A DNA stretch of 51,251 nucleotides from positions 1 through 51,251 of the forward strand of contig NZ_JAPFDR010000019.1 in assembly GCF_026168755.1 (NCBI RefSeq), in the 5' to 3' direction. Below are positions 8,656-16,482 of the stretch, piece after piece (the first letter of the stretch is position 1; every line of letters starts with the position of its first letter). Source of the DNA: Clostridium sp. GTDB taxonomy: Bacteria > Bacillota > Clostridia > Clostridiales > Clostridiaceae. A program made the translations under genes and the position numbers. Below the pieces are notes generated by a model. That model ran no database searches, was not told where the DNA came from, and was given only the letters and a program-made list of their open reading frames with translations.

Positions 8656-9489
8656 ATGAAAATAGTTATTGTAGGTCTTGGTGTTATTGGTGGTGGATAT
8701 GCAATGGCACTTAAGGAAGCAGGATATGAGGAAGTTTACGGAATAGATAAAGATATAGATACATTAAGGAAGGCAAAAGCTTTAGGAATTATTAAAGAGG
8801 ACTATGAAGATGAGAGGGAAATAATAAAAAGTGCCGATTTAATTGTGTTAGCTGTTTATCCTAATTTAGTTAAAAATTTTATAATTAATAATAAAGATAA
8901 TTTTAAAGATGGAGCTATAATTACAGATGTTACAGGGATTAAAGAGTTGTTTATTAATGAAATAACAAATATATTACCAGAAAATATTGATTTTGTTTTT
9001 GCTCATCCAATGGCTGGAAGAGAGAAAAAGGGGATAGATTATGCTACAAATCAAGTTTTTAAAGGTGCAAATTTTTTAATTACAGTAACTGATAAAAATA
9101 AAGGTAAAAATTTAGATATAATTGAAAATTTGGCATATAAAATGGGATTTAAGAATGTCAAAAGAATATGTCCTAAATACCATGATGAAATGATAGCATT
9201 TACTAGTCAATTACCCCATGCTTTGGCTGTAGCTCTTATAAATAGCGATATTGAGGGACGAAATACAGGTGAATTCATAGGGGATAGTTATAGAGACTTA
9301 ACTAGAATTGCAAATATTAATGAATCTTTATGGAGTCAATTATTTTTAGGAAATAAAGAAAATTTACTAAAAGCCATTTATAAATTTGAAAAAGAATTGG
9401 ATAAAATTAAAGATTCTGTGAAAAATGAAGATAAAGAAACTCTACAAGAGTTATTTATTAAATCTTCTTTAAGAAGAGAAAAGTTGTAA
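8656..9489 (+). CDS. tyrA: Prephenate dehydrogenase
   Basis: Oxidatively decarboxylates prephenate to 4-hydroxyphenylpyruvate for tyrosine. It starts with the Rossmann fold MKIVIVGLGVIGGGYA, then TDVTGIK, FAHPMAGREKKG and HDEMIAFTSQLPHALA (catalytic His region). At 277 aa it is a short form without a C-terminal ACT domain. ATG 8656 follows AGGGGG with 4-nt spacing; the longer frame from 8557 would add 33 residues encoded by the palindromic spacer and is rejected. Last recognised gene of the aro operon; no clear terminator follows. Confidence 0.93.
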   Translation: MKIVIVGLGVIGGGYAMALKEAGYEEVYGIDKDIDTLRKAKALGIIKEDYEDEREIIKSADLIVLAVYPNLVKNFIINNKDNFKDGAIITDVTGIKELFINEITNILPENIDFVFAHPMAGREKKGIDYATNQVFKGANFLITVTDKNKGKNLDIIENLAYKMGFKNVKRICPKYHDEMIAFTSQLPHALAVALINSDIEGRNTGEFIGDSYRDLTRIANINESLWSQLFLGNKENLLKAIYKFEKELDKIKDSVKNEDKETLQELFIKSSLRREKL

Positions 9490-9509
9490 TATATTAATTA
9501 ATAAGATAG

Positions 9510-9538
9510 TTATTATATTTGAATTTGTACTGTATAAT
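9510..9538 (+). promoter_or_regulatory. Candidate promoter for the zinc-ribbon/TM2 gene
   Basis: TATAAT at 9533-9538 with a weak TTATTA -35 (9510-9515, 17-bp spacer), 31 nt before the ATG. It would allow expression independent of the aro operon. Confidence 0.35.
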
Positions 9539-9568
9539 ATTTACATACTAGTTTAAGGGGGAATTAAT

Positions 9569-10066
9569 ATGTATTGTAAAAATTGTGGAGAAAAATTAAA
9601 TGAAGGTGTTAATTTTTGTTTTAATTGTGGCTTTAAGTCAGGAGAAGGACAAGGGTATTGTGATAAGTGTGGAGTAAAATTAAATAGTTCTACTTGTAGT
9701 AATTGTGGAAATATTATAGAAGATTATAAGGAAAATTTAAATAGAGAGAGTTATAATAATCAAAATTACTATACAAATAACAATCAAGGTTATTCTAATA
9801 ACTACAATAATCAAAATTATAATTCAAATTATGTAGAAAGAAAGCCAAAATCTAAGGTTGCAGCAGGAATATTAGGAATTTTAGTAGGTGGACTTGGCAT
9901 TCATAGATTTTATTTAGGTTATGTGGGAATAGGGATTTTACAAATTGTAGTTACTATTTTAACTTGTGGTGCAGGTAGTCTTTGGGGATTTATTGAAGGG
10001 ATACTTATATTGTGTGGTACCACAATAACTAAAGATGCAGATGGTATACCTTTATCAGATAATTAG
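9569..10066 (+). CDS. Zinc-ribbon and TM2-domain membrane protein
   Basis: 165 aa. Two treble-clef/zinc-ribbon modules (CKNCG...CFNCG and CDKCG...CSNCG, residues about 3-51) are followed by a low-complexity Asn/Tyr-rich linker (about 60-92) and a TM2 domain (about 95-155) with two membrane helices around a GGLGIHRFYLG turn. TM2 proteins are common in Firmicutes, but their role is unsettled. AAGGGGG precedes the ATG. It may be co-transcribed with the hydrolase 26 nt downstream. Confidence 0.85.
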   Translation: MYCKNCGEKLNEGVNFCFNCGFKSGEGQGYCDKCGVKLNSSTCSNCGNIIEDYKENLNRESYNNQNYYTNNNQGYSNNYNNQNYNSNYVERKPKSKVAAGILGILVGGLGIHRFYLGYVGIGILQIVVTILTCGAGSLWGFIEGILILCGTTITKDADGIPLSDN

Positions 10067-10092
10067 CTATACTAAAAAAAGGGTGATTATAG

Positions 10093-11256
10093 ATGAGTGA
10101 AAAAATTGAGAAAATAGTAGAATATGAATTAGAAAAGGGGAATTTAGCTGGAGCAAGTATTTATGTAATTAAAGATGGAAAGGAGATTTTTTCTAAACAA
10201 TTTGGCTATTCTAATTTAGAAGAAAAAATAGAAATGAAAAGAGATACTATTTTTAGTATATATTCAATGAGTAAACCAATCACAGCTGCAGCTACAATGC
10301 TTTTAATTGAACGTGAGTTATTATCATTAGATACTCCTGTGTCTAAATTTTTAAATGGATTTAAAAATCAAAAGGTATTATGCAATGGAGAGATTGAAGA
10401 CATTAATAGAGAGGTAGTAATAAAGGATTTATTAACTATGACTTCAGGTGTTGCATATCCAAGTGATAGTGAAGTTGGACAGAAAGTTAATGCTATAGTT
10501 AATGAAGTTATTGAAAAAGAGTTAATGAGAACTCCACTAACTACAGTAGAATTTGCAAATAAATTAGGACAAATTCCTTTAGAATTTCAACCAGGTGAAA
10601 AATGGGCTTATGGATTTTCAGCTGATATTCTTGGAGCTGTAATTGAAGTTGTATCAGGAAAGTCATATAGAGATTTTTTAAGAGATGAATTTTTTATACC
10701 ATTAGAGATGGTTGATACAGATTTTTATGTTCCGGAAGAAAAGTGGAATAGATTTGCGAAAGTATATGAATATTTTGAAGAAGAACCTAAATTAAGACCA
10801 TATGAAGGATATAATTTAGCAATAATGAGACAGAATAAATTACCGGGCTTTCAGTCTGGTGGAGCAGGGCTAGTATCAACATATGAAGATTATTCACATT
10901 TTGATAGTATGATAATTAATGATGGAGTTTATAATGATAAGCAAATTTTAAAAAAGGAATCTATAGACTTTATGAGAACTAATCATTTAAGTGAAAAACA
11001 ATTAAAAACTTATGACTGGGAAGATTTAAAAGGATATGGATATGGAACTTTGGTTAGAGTTTTAGAAGATAAAAAAATAGCTAATACTCCATGCGATGTA
11101 GGTGAATTTGGATGGGGAGGATGGGCCGGAACAGAGTCTATAATCGATCCGAAAAATAACACTATAATATTATATTTTATTCAAAGAATTAATAAGTGTG
11201 ATAGCGTTGAAAAAGAAATAAGAAAGTATATTTATAAAGAATATTTGAATAAATAG
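10093..11256 (+). CDS. Beta-lactamase-family serine hydrolase (COG1680, EstB-like)
   Basis: 387 aa. The serine-enzyme motif SxxK is seen as SMSK in the N-terminal third, with a Tyr motif (WAYGFSADILG) in the position of YxN and a GWGGWAGT loop replacing KTG, as in esterase/carboxypeptidase members rather than true lactamases. No signal peptide is visible, so it is probably cytoplasmic. The substrate is unknown; antibiotic hydrolysis is not implied. Confidence 0.85.
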   Translation: MSEKIEKIVEYELEKGNLAGASIYVIKDGKEIFSKQFGYSNLEEKIEMKRDTIFSIYSMSKPITAAATMLLIERELLSLDTPVSKFLNGFKNQKVLCNGEIEDINREVVIKDLLTMTSGVAYPSDSEVGQKVNAIVNEVIEKELMRTPLTTVEFANKLGQIPLEFQPGEKWAYGFSADILGAVIEVVSGKSYRDFLRDEFFIPLEMVDTDFYVPEEKWNRFAKVYEYFEEEPKLRPYEGYNLAIMRQNKLPGFQSGGAGLVSTYEDYSHFDSMIINDGVYNDKQILKKESIDFMRTNHLSEKQLKTYDWEDLKGYGYGTLVRVLEDKKIANTPCDVGEFGWGGWAGTESIIDPKNNTIILYFIQRINKCDSVEKEIRKYIYKEYLNK

Positions 11257-11287
11257 TTTTTTATTAAGTATTGAATATATAATTAAG

Positions 11288-11316
11288 AGGACAGGAAAAA
11301 ACTTGTCCTTTTTATT
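11288..11316 (+). terminator. Terminator after the serine hydrolase
   Basis: AGGACA (11288-11293) and TGTCCT (11304-11309) pair across a short A-rich loop and run into TTTTTATTTT. Confidence 0.8.
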
Positions 11317-11437
11317 TTGCTTTAATAAAGAGTTAAAGTAGAAATAGTATTTAGATTTAGTAAAAGAATTTTGGAAGAATATTTTTATATATGATATTAT
11401 AATAGTGCAATTTAAAAAAATAGGGGGATGAGCAAAG

Positions 11438-12175
11438 ATGATAGGAAGAGACTTCAATAGAAGTAAATACAGAATGAAAAAAAATAAAAAAAATGCTATT
11501 ATCTTAGTGATATGTATTTTAATAATTAGTGTAGTAGGGATAGGAATTAAGGTTATTCTAAAACAAAATAAAGAAAATGTACAAATTACTACAAAACCTA
11601 ATGAGAAAATAGACTCTGAGGATAAAGAGTTAACAGATAATTCTGAAGAAGTAGAAAGTAACATATTAGATAATAGTGGTTATTTATTACTTGAAGAAGA
11701 TTCTAATGCGGATGATGCAGCTATGGTTGCTGAAAATACTAAAGGACTTTTAAATGGAACTAAACAATATCCAGTAAGAAATGATGGTAAAAAAGTTGTT
11801 TATTTAACTTTTGATGATGGACCATCAACGACCAATACTCCAGGAATACTAGATGTATTAGATAGATATAATGTTAAATTTCCAGGAGGATACTGGTCAT
11901 GGGAAGATCGTACGGCAATGAAGGAAGCTATGGAGCAGAATGGATACTATAATGTAGATTGGAATGCATTAAATAAAGATGCTGAAGGAAAGGCAAAGAA
12001 TGCAGATGAATTATTACAAAGCACTAAGGATACAATAGAAGTATTAGGACCTAATGCAGATAGTGTTGTTCTTTTAATGCATGATACATATGGAAAAGAA
12101 GAGACAGTAAAGGCACTTCCGCAAATAATAGAGTATTTACAAGGGAAAGGCTTTGAATTTAGAACTATTAAGTAG
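11438..12175 (+). CDS. Polysaccharide deacetylase paralogue with internal deletion (probably inactive)
   Basis: 245 aa: a basic N-terminus, one membrane helix (about 17-36), an acidic linker and a NodB/PgdA-type deacetylase domain. Compared with the intact tandem copy at 12373, about 78 residues are missing in frame after YNVK: the TFDDGP Asp motif remains, but the metal-binding NHTYGH (HxxxH) motif and the start of the RxP motif are gone, and the sequence resumes at PGGYWSW. Catalysis looks impossible. The frame is still open, so the deletion is either recent or tolerated. ATG 11438 follows GGGGG; an ATG right after that site stops early. Confidence 0.8.
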   Translation: MIGRDFNRSKYRMKKNKKNAIILVICILIISVVGIGIKVILKQNKENVQITTKPNEKIDSEDKELTDNSEEVESNILDNSGYLLLEEDSNADDAAMVAENTKGLLNGTKQYPVRNDGKKVVYLTFDDGPSTTNTPGILDVLDRYNVKFPGGYWSWEDRTAMKEAMEQNGYYNVDWNALNKDAEGKAKNADELLQSTKDTIEVLGPNADSVVLLMHDTYGKEETVKALPQIIEYLQGKGFEFRTIK

Positions 12176-12241
12176 TAAAAAAATTAAGATTAATGGAATG
12201 AGTTTTAACTTATCCCTATTATGTTTTTAGAGTGAAATTAA

Positions 12242-12281
12242 TTTGTAACACTTTTGTAACGAATTTACCAATGAGTATAAT
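12242..12281 (+). promoter_or_regulatory. Promoter with tandem TTTGTAAC repeats for the intact deacetylase
   Basis: TTGTAA (12254-12259), 16-bp spacer, TATAAT (12276-12281). The -35 is inside the second of two TTTGTAAC copies (12242-12249 and 12253-12260), exactly 11 bp apart, the arrangement of OmpR/PhoB-family response-regulator sites. The first copy of the gene lacks this arrangement. Confidence 0.55.
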
Positions 12282-12372
12282 GTATATTAATATTATAGAG
12301 AAAAATAAGTTTAAAGTAAGAAATTAGCTTGAAAAAATAATTTAAAATACAAAATGTGGAGGAAAACATAGA

Positions 12373-13401
12373 ATGATGAGTAAAAATAAGAGTAGAGTTA
12401 ACAGGAAGAAAAAAAGACAAAGAAATCAAGCAATTTTGATAACAAGTGTTTTAGTGATATTAGGAATATTTGTAGTTATTAAATTTATTCCTAAACATAA
12501 ACAAGAAAATGTACAAATTGCAAACCCAGGTGAGAATAAAACTGGGACAAGTGATAATACAGAATCTAACAATAAAGATCATGTAGAAAATAATAAGGAG
12601 CAAGTTGAAGATAATGAAAATGAATCAAATGATAACAATAAAGAGGAGAATAATAAGTTAGATAATAGTGGTTATTTATCATTTGAAGAAGATCCTAATG
12701 CAGATGATGCAGCTATGGTTGCTGAAAATACTAAAGGACTTTTAAATGGAACTAAACAATATCCGGTGAGAACAGATGGTAAAAAGGTTGTTTATTTAAC
12801 TTTTGATGATGGACCATCGACAACAAATACTCCACAAGTATTAGATATATTAGATAATTATAATGTTAAGGCAACATTTTTTGTATTAGGTTCATCAATA
12901 GATAAGAGTGAAGGTGCAAAAGATATATTAAAGGAAACTGTTAATAGAGGACATGCAATAGCAAATCATACATATGGACATGATTATTCATATTTATATC
13001 CTAATAGAGTTATGAATGTAGATAATATTTTATCAGACCTTGAGAAAAGTCAAAATTCAATGAAGGCAGTATTAGGCCAAGATTTTTCTACAAGAGTTAT
13101 TAGATTACCAGGTGGATACTGGTCATGGGAAGGACGTACTCCTATGAAAGAAGCTATGGAGCAAAATGATTATTATAATGTAGATTGGAATGCATTAAAT
13201 AAGGATGCAGAAGGAAAAAAGAAAAATTCTGATGAATTAGTGCAATGTGTAAAAGAAAGTGTAGAGGTTCTAGGACCTAATGCGGATAGTGTAGTTTTAT
13301 TAATGCATGATACATATGGAAAGGAAGAAACAGTAAAGGCACTTCCAAGAATAATAGAATACTTACAAAGTCAAGGTTTTGAATTTAGAACTATAAAATA
13401 A
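12373..13401 (+). CDS. Membrane-anchored polysaccharide (peptidoglycan) deacetylase
   Basis: 342 aa: basic N-terminus, membrane helix (about 20-36), a 70-residue Asn/Glu-rich linker, then a complete carbohydrate esterase 4 domain. Motifs in order: TFDDGPS (catalytic base and metal Asp), NHTYGHDY (metal His pair), RLPGGYWSW (RxP-type), WNALNKD, and LLMHDTYGK with the catalytic His. Expected to remove N-acetyl groups from cell-wall glycan outside the membrane, as PgdA does for lysozyme resistance; the exact substrate is inferred. GGAGG lies 10 nt before ATG 12373. Tandem duplicate of the damaged gene upstream. Confidence 0.92.
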   Translation: MMSKNKSRVNRKKKRQRNQAILITSVLVILGIFVVIKFIPKHKQENVQIANPGENKTGTSDNTESNNKDHVENNKEQVEDNENESNDNNKEENNKLDNSGYLSFEEDPNADDAAMVAENTKGLLNGTKQYPVRTDGKKVVYLTFDDGPSTTNTPQVLDILDNYNVKATFFVLGSSIDKSEGAKDILKETVNRGHAIANHTYGHDYSYLYPNRVMNVDNILSDLEKSQNSMKAVLGQDFSTRVIRLPGGYWSWEGRTPMKEAMEQNDYYNVDWNALNKDAEGKKKNSDELVQCVKESVEVLGPNADSVVLLMHDTYGKEETVKALPRIIEYLQSQGFEFRTIK

Positions 13402-13432
13402 AAAAACTGCTCACAGTTGTGGGCAGTTTTTT
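13401..13432. terminator. Bidirectional terminator
   Basis: A 14-bp stem (13401-13414 with 13419-13432, one G-T wobble) with an AGTT loop, A-run on the left and T-run on the right. It serves the deacetylase on the plus strand and the convergent CYTH gene on the minus strand. Confidence 0.9.
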
Positions 13433-13433
13433 G

Positions 13434-13991
13434 TTATCTTCCTTTAATTTTACCTTCAATTCCTCTTTCAGATAAAATTTCATATATAGTTTTAGATGTA
13501 GTATCAGCTAAGGTGTAGCCAATTAATTTTAAAATTTCCTCAAGCTTTTCTTCAGAAGTAGTTTCGATTTCTAAATAAGGGAAAGGACAGAAACTCTTAT
13601 CATTAATATCAATTTCAATTAAAGAATCATTAAGTTTATAACTTTCTCTATATTTAGAAATAGATTCTTGAAGTACAAGTCCTAAAGATTTGAATATTCT
13701 TCTAGCCATTTCTCCATCTTCAACAATAGTTTCATTTTCCTCCATAACTTTAAATGTACCTTGACTTAACATTTTTTTAGTAGTCATAAATACAGTTTCT
13801 TTTCCAGTAAGTCTATCAATAGTAGTTCTAACTCTAGCATATCCCTTATCAGCTAGAAGCCTACCATCTTCAAAATCATATATTTCATTAACTTGATCTT
13901 CAGATTTAACTTTAATTGCTCCTAAAGATTCCATTTTATTTCTAATATCATCAACATCAATATCCATTACTCTAGTTTCTAATTCTTTCAT
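13434..13991 (-). CDS. CYTH-domain protein (class IV adenylate cyclase / thiamine triphosphatase family)
   Basis: 185 aa. The N-terminus MKELETRV carries the ExExR version of the CYTH signature, followed by conserved basic/acidic strands (RVRTT, FMTTKK, YRESY, IEIDI, LEIET) that line the triphosphate tunnel. These enzymes act on triphosphate compounds using Mg; the substrate is not predictable. The longer open frame begins about 63 residues earlier, in hydrophobic non-homologous sequence; ATG at 13989-13991, preceded by AAAGGAGC, is chosen. Confidence 0.85.
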   Translation of the reverse strand: MKELETRVMDIDVDDIRNKMESLGAIKVKSEDQVNEIYDFEDGRLLADKGYARVRTTIDRLTGKETVFMTTKKMLSQGTFKVMEENETIVEDGEMARRIFKSLGLVLQESISKYRESYKLNDSLIEIDINDKSFCPFPYLEIETTSEEKLEEILKLIGYTLADTTSKTIYEILSERGIEGKIKGR

Positions 13992-14120
13992 TAATAATGC
14001 TCCTTTCAATTTTAAAATAACAATATTTATATTATACAATAAAAAGCATAACAATAAGCCAAAAAGAAATTTAAACATAAAGATTTCCTTTATAAATTTA
14101 AACAAAATTACAGGAAAAGA

Positions 14121-14178
14121 TTGACAAATAAGATTAACAGTCATATAGTTAATTATATAAGTAATTAACCAATTAACC
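14121..14178 (+). promoter_or_regulatory. Promoter and palindromic operator of the GntR-ABC operon
   Basis: Consensus TTGACA (14121-14126), 17-bp spacer, TATAGT (14144-14149). GTTAATTA (14148-14155) and TAATTAAC (14162-14169) form a perfect 8-bp-arm palindrome overlapping the -10 end, and AATTAACC is repeated again at 14171-14178. This is an ideal site for autorepression by the GntR-family protein encoded next. Confidence 0.8.
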
Positions 14179-14208
14179 AAGTAAGAGAAGGGAGGTTAAA
14201 AATATAAT

Positions 14209-14571
14209 ATGATTATAGAATTTAATAATGATATTCCTATTTACATTCAAATAGCGCAGGCAATAGAGGACAATATTATAAAGGGAATTTTTCAAGAGGA
14301 TGAAATGATACCATCAACTACAGAAATATCAGTAAAGTATAAAATTAATCCTGCAACTGTAGGAAAGGGATTTAATATTTTAGTTGATGAAGGAATTATA
14401 TATAAAAAAAGAGGTGTTGGGATGTTTGTTTCAAAGGGAAGTAAAGAGATATTAATGAATAAAAGAAAAGAGAGCTTTTTCAATAATTATATAGTTACAC
14501 TTTTAGATGAGGCAAAAAAGTTAAATATATCAACTGAAGATATTATAAAAATGATTAGTAAAGAGAGGTAA
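14209..14571 (+). CDS. GntR-family (YtrA-like) transcriptional regulator
   Basis: 120 aa: an N-terminal winged helix (about 5-75; PIYIQIAQAIEDNI, PSTTEISVKYKINPATVGKGF, GIIYKKRGVGMFV) and a short helical tail, the YtrA subfamily without a large ligand domain. Such proteins repress the ABC transporter operon they belong to, often one responding to cell-wall-active antibiotics. The GGAGG site is 13 nt from the ATG, an unusually long spacing. It lies 4 nt before the ABC gene. Confidence 0.9.
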   Translation: MIIEFNNDIPIYIQIAQAIEDNIIKGIFQEDEMIPSTTEISVKYKINPATVGKGFNILVDEGIIYKKRGVGMFVSKGSKEILMNKRKESFFNNYIVTLLDEAKKLNISTEDIIKMISKER

Positions 14572-14575
14572 GTAT

Positions 14576-15448
14576 ATGGCTATAATAGAGGTTAAAGGGG
14601 TCAATAAAACATATAATAAAAAACAAGTTTTAAAAGATATAAATATAATATTTGAAGAAAATAAAATTTATGGGTTGTTAGGAAGAAATGGGGCAGGAAA
14701 AACAACTTTATTAAATTTAATTACTGATAGAGCAATAGTAGATTCTGGTGAAATCACAATTAATGGAGAAAATGTATATGAAAATGATAATGCTTTAGAA
14801 AAGATATATTTTATGACTGAAAGAACTCTTTATCCAGAAGATTTTAAAGTAAAAGATGTATTTAAATGGACTAAAGAATTTTACAGTAATTTTGATAGCA
14901 ACTATGCCTTAGAGTTATCAAAGAAATTTAGTTTAAATATTAATACTAAAATGAAAAATCTTTCTACAGGATACATTTCAATATGCAAAATAATAACTAC
15001 ACTTGCTTCAAATGCTGAAGTTTTGATATTTGATGAGCCTATACTAGGGCTTGATGCAAATAATAGAGAGTTATTTTATAAAGAGTTAATGGAGAATTAT
15101 ATTGAAAACCCTAAAACTATAATTTTATCTACTCATATTATTGAAGAGGTTTCAAATTTAATAGAGAAGGTAATTATTTTAAATAATAGTAAGATTATTA
15201 GTAGTGATGAAGCTGAAGAATTATTGGATAAAGCATATACTGTTTCTGGATTAACTGAAAATATAGATAAGTTTATAAATGCAAAAAATATAGTTAATAT
15301 TGAGGAGATAACATCATTTAAATCTGCCACTATAATAGGTAATTTAACTAAAGAAGATAAAAAATTAGCAGAAGATTTAGATTTAAAGTTTTCAAAAGTT
15401 GAATTGCAAAAGTTATTTATATATTTAACTGAAAAGGAGGAGGTTTAA
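14576..15448 (+). CDS. ABC transporter ATP-binding protein (YtrB-like)
   Basis: 290 aa. Walker A GLLGRNGAGKTT, Walker B VLIFDEP, and a signature loop LSTGY in place of LSGGQ, which I believe is typical of YtrB-like clostridial proteins. The C-terminal ~80 residues form an accessory domain. Works with the permease encoded 1 nt downstream and the GntR regulator upstream; likely an exporter or antibiotic/bacitracin-type resistance module, but the substrate is unknown. Confidence 0.9.
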   Translation: MAIIEVKGVNKTYNKKQVLKDINIIFEENKIYGLLGRNGAGKTTLLNLITDRAIVDSGEITINGENVYENDNALEKIYFMTERTLYPEDFKVKDVFKWTKEFYSNFDSNYALELSKKFSLNINTKMKNLSTGYISICKIITTLASNAEVLIFDEPILGLDANNRELFYKELMENYIENPKTIILSTHIIEEVSNLIEKVIILNNSKIISSDEAEELLDKAYTVSGLTENIDKFINAKNIVNIEEITSFKSATIIGNLTKEDKKLAEDLDLKFSKVELQKLFIYLTEKEEV

Positions 15449-15449
15449 G

Positions 15450-16205
15450 ATGAAAAGTCTAAAGATTGCAAAGATGAATTTTGAAAATATTATGAAATCA
15501 GCAATTTTATATTATTCAATGTTTATTTTTATATTTTTAGTTTTATGTATAATAAATTATACTAGTGGTCTACAAGGCACAATGTCAGGAATAGAGTTTG
15601 TAACTATAATATTTTTATTTATTTCTGGATTAAATTCTTTTAAATCAAATTTCTATTTTGCAAAAAGTAATGGTATTTCAAGAAAGACATTTATAAAAGG
15701 TCTAATAATTTCAAGTTTACCAATAGCGTTAGTAGTATCAATTTTAGATATTACAATTAATAGAATAAATAATATTTTTATTAAAAATCCAACTCTTTAT
15801 GATATGACCTATGGAAGTTTATTAGGAAATATGGCTAATGTTTTTAATGATAGCTGGGTACAAAGTAATAGTTTTACCACTATAATAAATACATTTTTAT
15901 TTCAATTTTCATTTTGTCTTTTAGCTTATGTAGCTGGAATAGTTATTAATATGATTTATTATAGATCTAATAAATATGTAAAAGTATTGGTATCAGTTAC
16001 GCCAGTAATGCTTATAATATTTAATACTACTCTTCCAATAAGAAATCCTAGGTTAGCAATGAAATTAAATGAGTTTCTTGATTATATATTTGGATTTGAT
16101 CCATTAAATGTTTTTGCATGTATAACTACATTTTTAGTAATTACAGTAGTTTTATCAGGAATAGCATTTTTATTAATTAGAAAAGCTGTAATTAAAGAAA
16201 GATAA
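15450..16205 (+). CDS. ABC transporter permease subunit
   Basis: 251 aa, about six predicted membrane helices (first about 18-38, last about 225-245), no recognisable catalytic motif. GGAGG near 15440 gives good spacing. Position directly after the ATPase and before a terminator identifies it as the membrane partner of the GntR-controlled transporter. Confidence 0.85.
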   Translation: MKSLKIAKMNFENIMKSAILYYSMFIFIFLVLCIINYTSGLQGTMSGIEFVTIIFLFISGLNSFKSNFYFAKSNGISRKTFIKGLIISSLPIALVVSILDITINRINNIFIKNPTLYDMTYGSLLGNMANVFNDSWVQSNSFTTIINTFLFQFSFCLLAYVAGIVINMIYYRSNKYVKVLVSVTPVMLIIFNTTLPIRNPRLAMKLNEFLDYIFGFDPLNVFACITTFLVITVVLSGIAFLLIRKAVIKER

Positions 16206-16221
16206 TAAATTAAAATATTAT

Positions 16222-16263
16222 ATAAAATAAGAAACTTACATTAATTTAGGTTTCTTATTTTAT
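16222..16263. terminator. Terminator of the GntR-ABC operon
   Basis: Perfect 14-bp stem: ATAAAATAAGAAAC (16222-16235) with GTTTCTTATTTTAT (16250-16263). The T-rich right arm serves as the tract. Confidence 0.7.
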
Positions 16264-16280
16264 TAAATAATAAGAAAACG

Positions 16281-16309
16281 TTGACGAATAACATTATTTG
16301 AGTTATTAT
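16281..16309 (+). promoter_or_regulatory. Promoter of the licT-bgl operon
   Basis: TTGACG (16281-16286), 17-bp spacer, TATTAT (16304-16309), placed just before the RAT/terminator. No obvious cre site was recognised. Confidence 0.75.
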
Positions 16310-16321
16310 GTAAGTGGAACT

Positions 16322-16415
16322 GGGTAGTAATTGCTTAAGTGCAAGCTAAGCCTATTCATTAATGTGCAGAGGATATCTATAGGTATTTTGTGCATTATAA
16401 TGAATAGGTTTTTTT
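16322..16415 (+). promoter_or_regulatory. LicT-type RAT antiterminator overlapping an intrinsic terminator
   Basis: The RNA antiterminator-like element (16322-16353, GGGTAGTAATTG...CAAGCTAAGCCT) resembles the BglG/LicT RAT consensus. Its last bases are the first bases of a terminator: 16351-16368 pairs with 16391-16408, followed by seven T (16409-16415). In the known mechanism the antiterminator protein binds the RAT in the presence of beta-glucosides and blocks the terminator, so the operon including licT itself is read. Confidence 0.88.
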
Positions 16416-16482
16416 GTTTTTATAAATAAATTATAAGGTAAAATATTAATATACTTTATAAAGTTTAAAAGGAGAAGATAAG

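Noticed and set aside
10093..11256. Antibiotic-resistance beta-lactamase
   Set aside because: The KTG motif is replaced by a GWGGWAGT loop and there is no signal peptide, which fits EstB-like esterases/peptidases better.
14943..15060. ABC signature LSTGY as a sign of an inactive ATPase
   Set aside because: Walker A and B are intact and this departure from LSGGQ is, as far as I know, usual for YtrB-like proteins.
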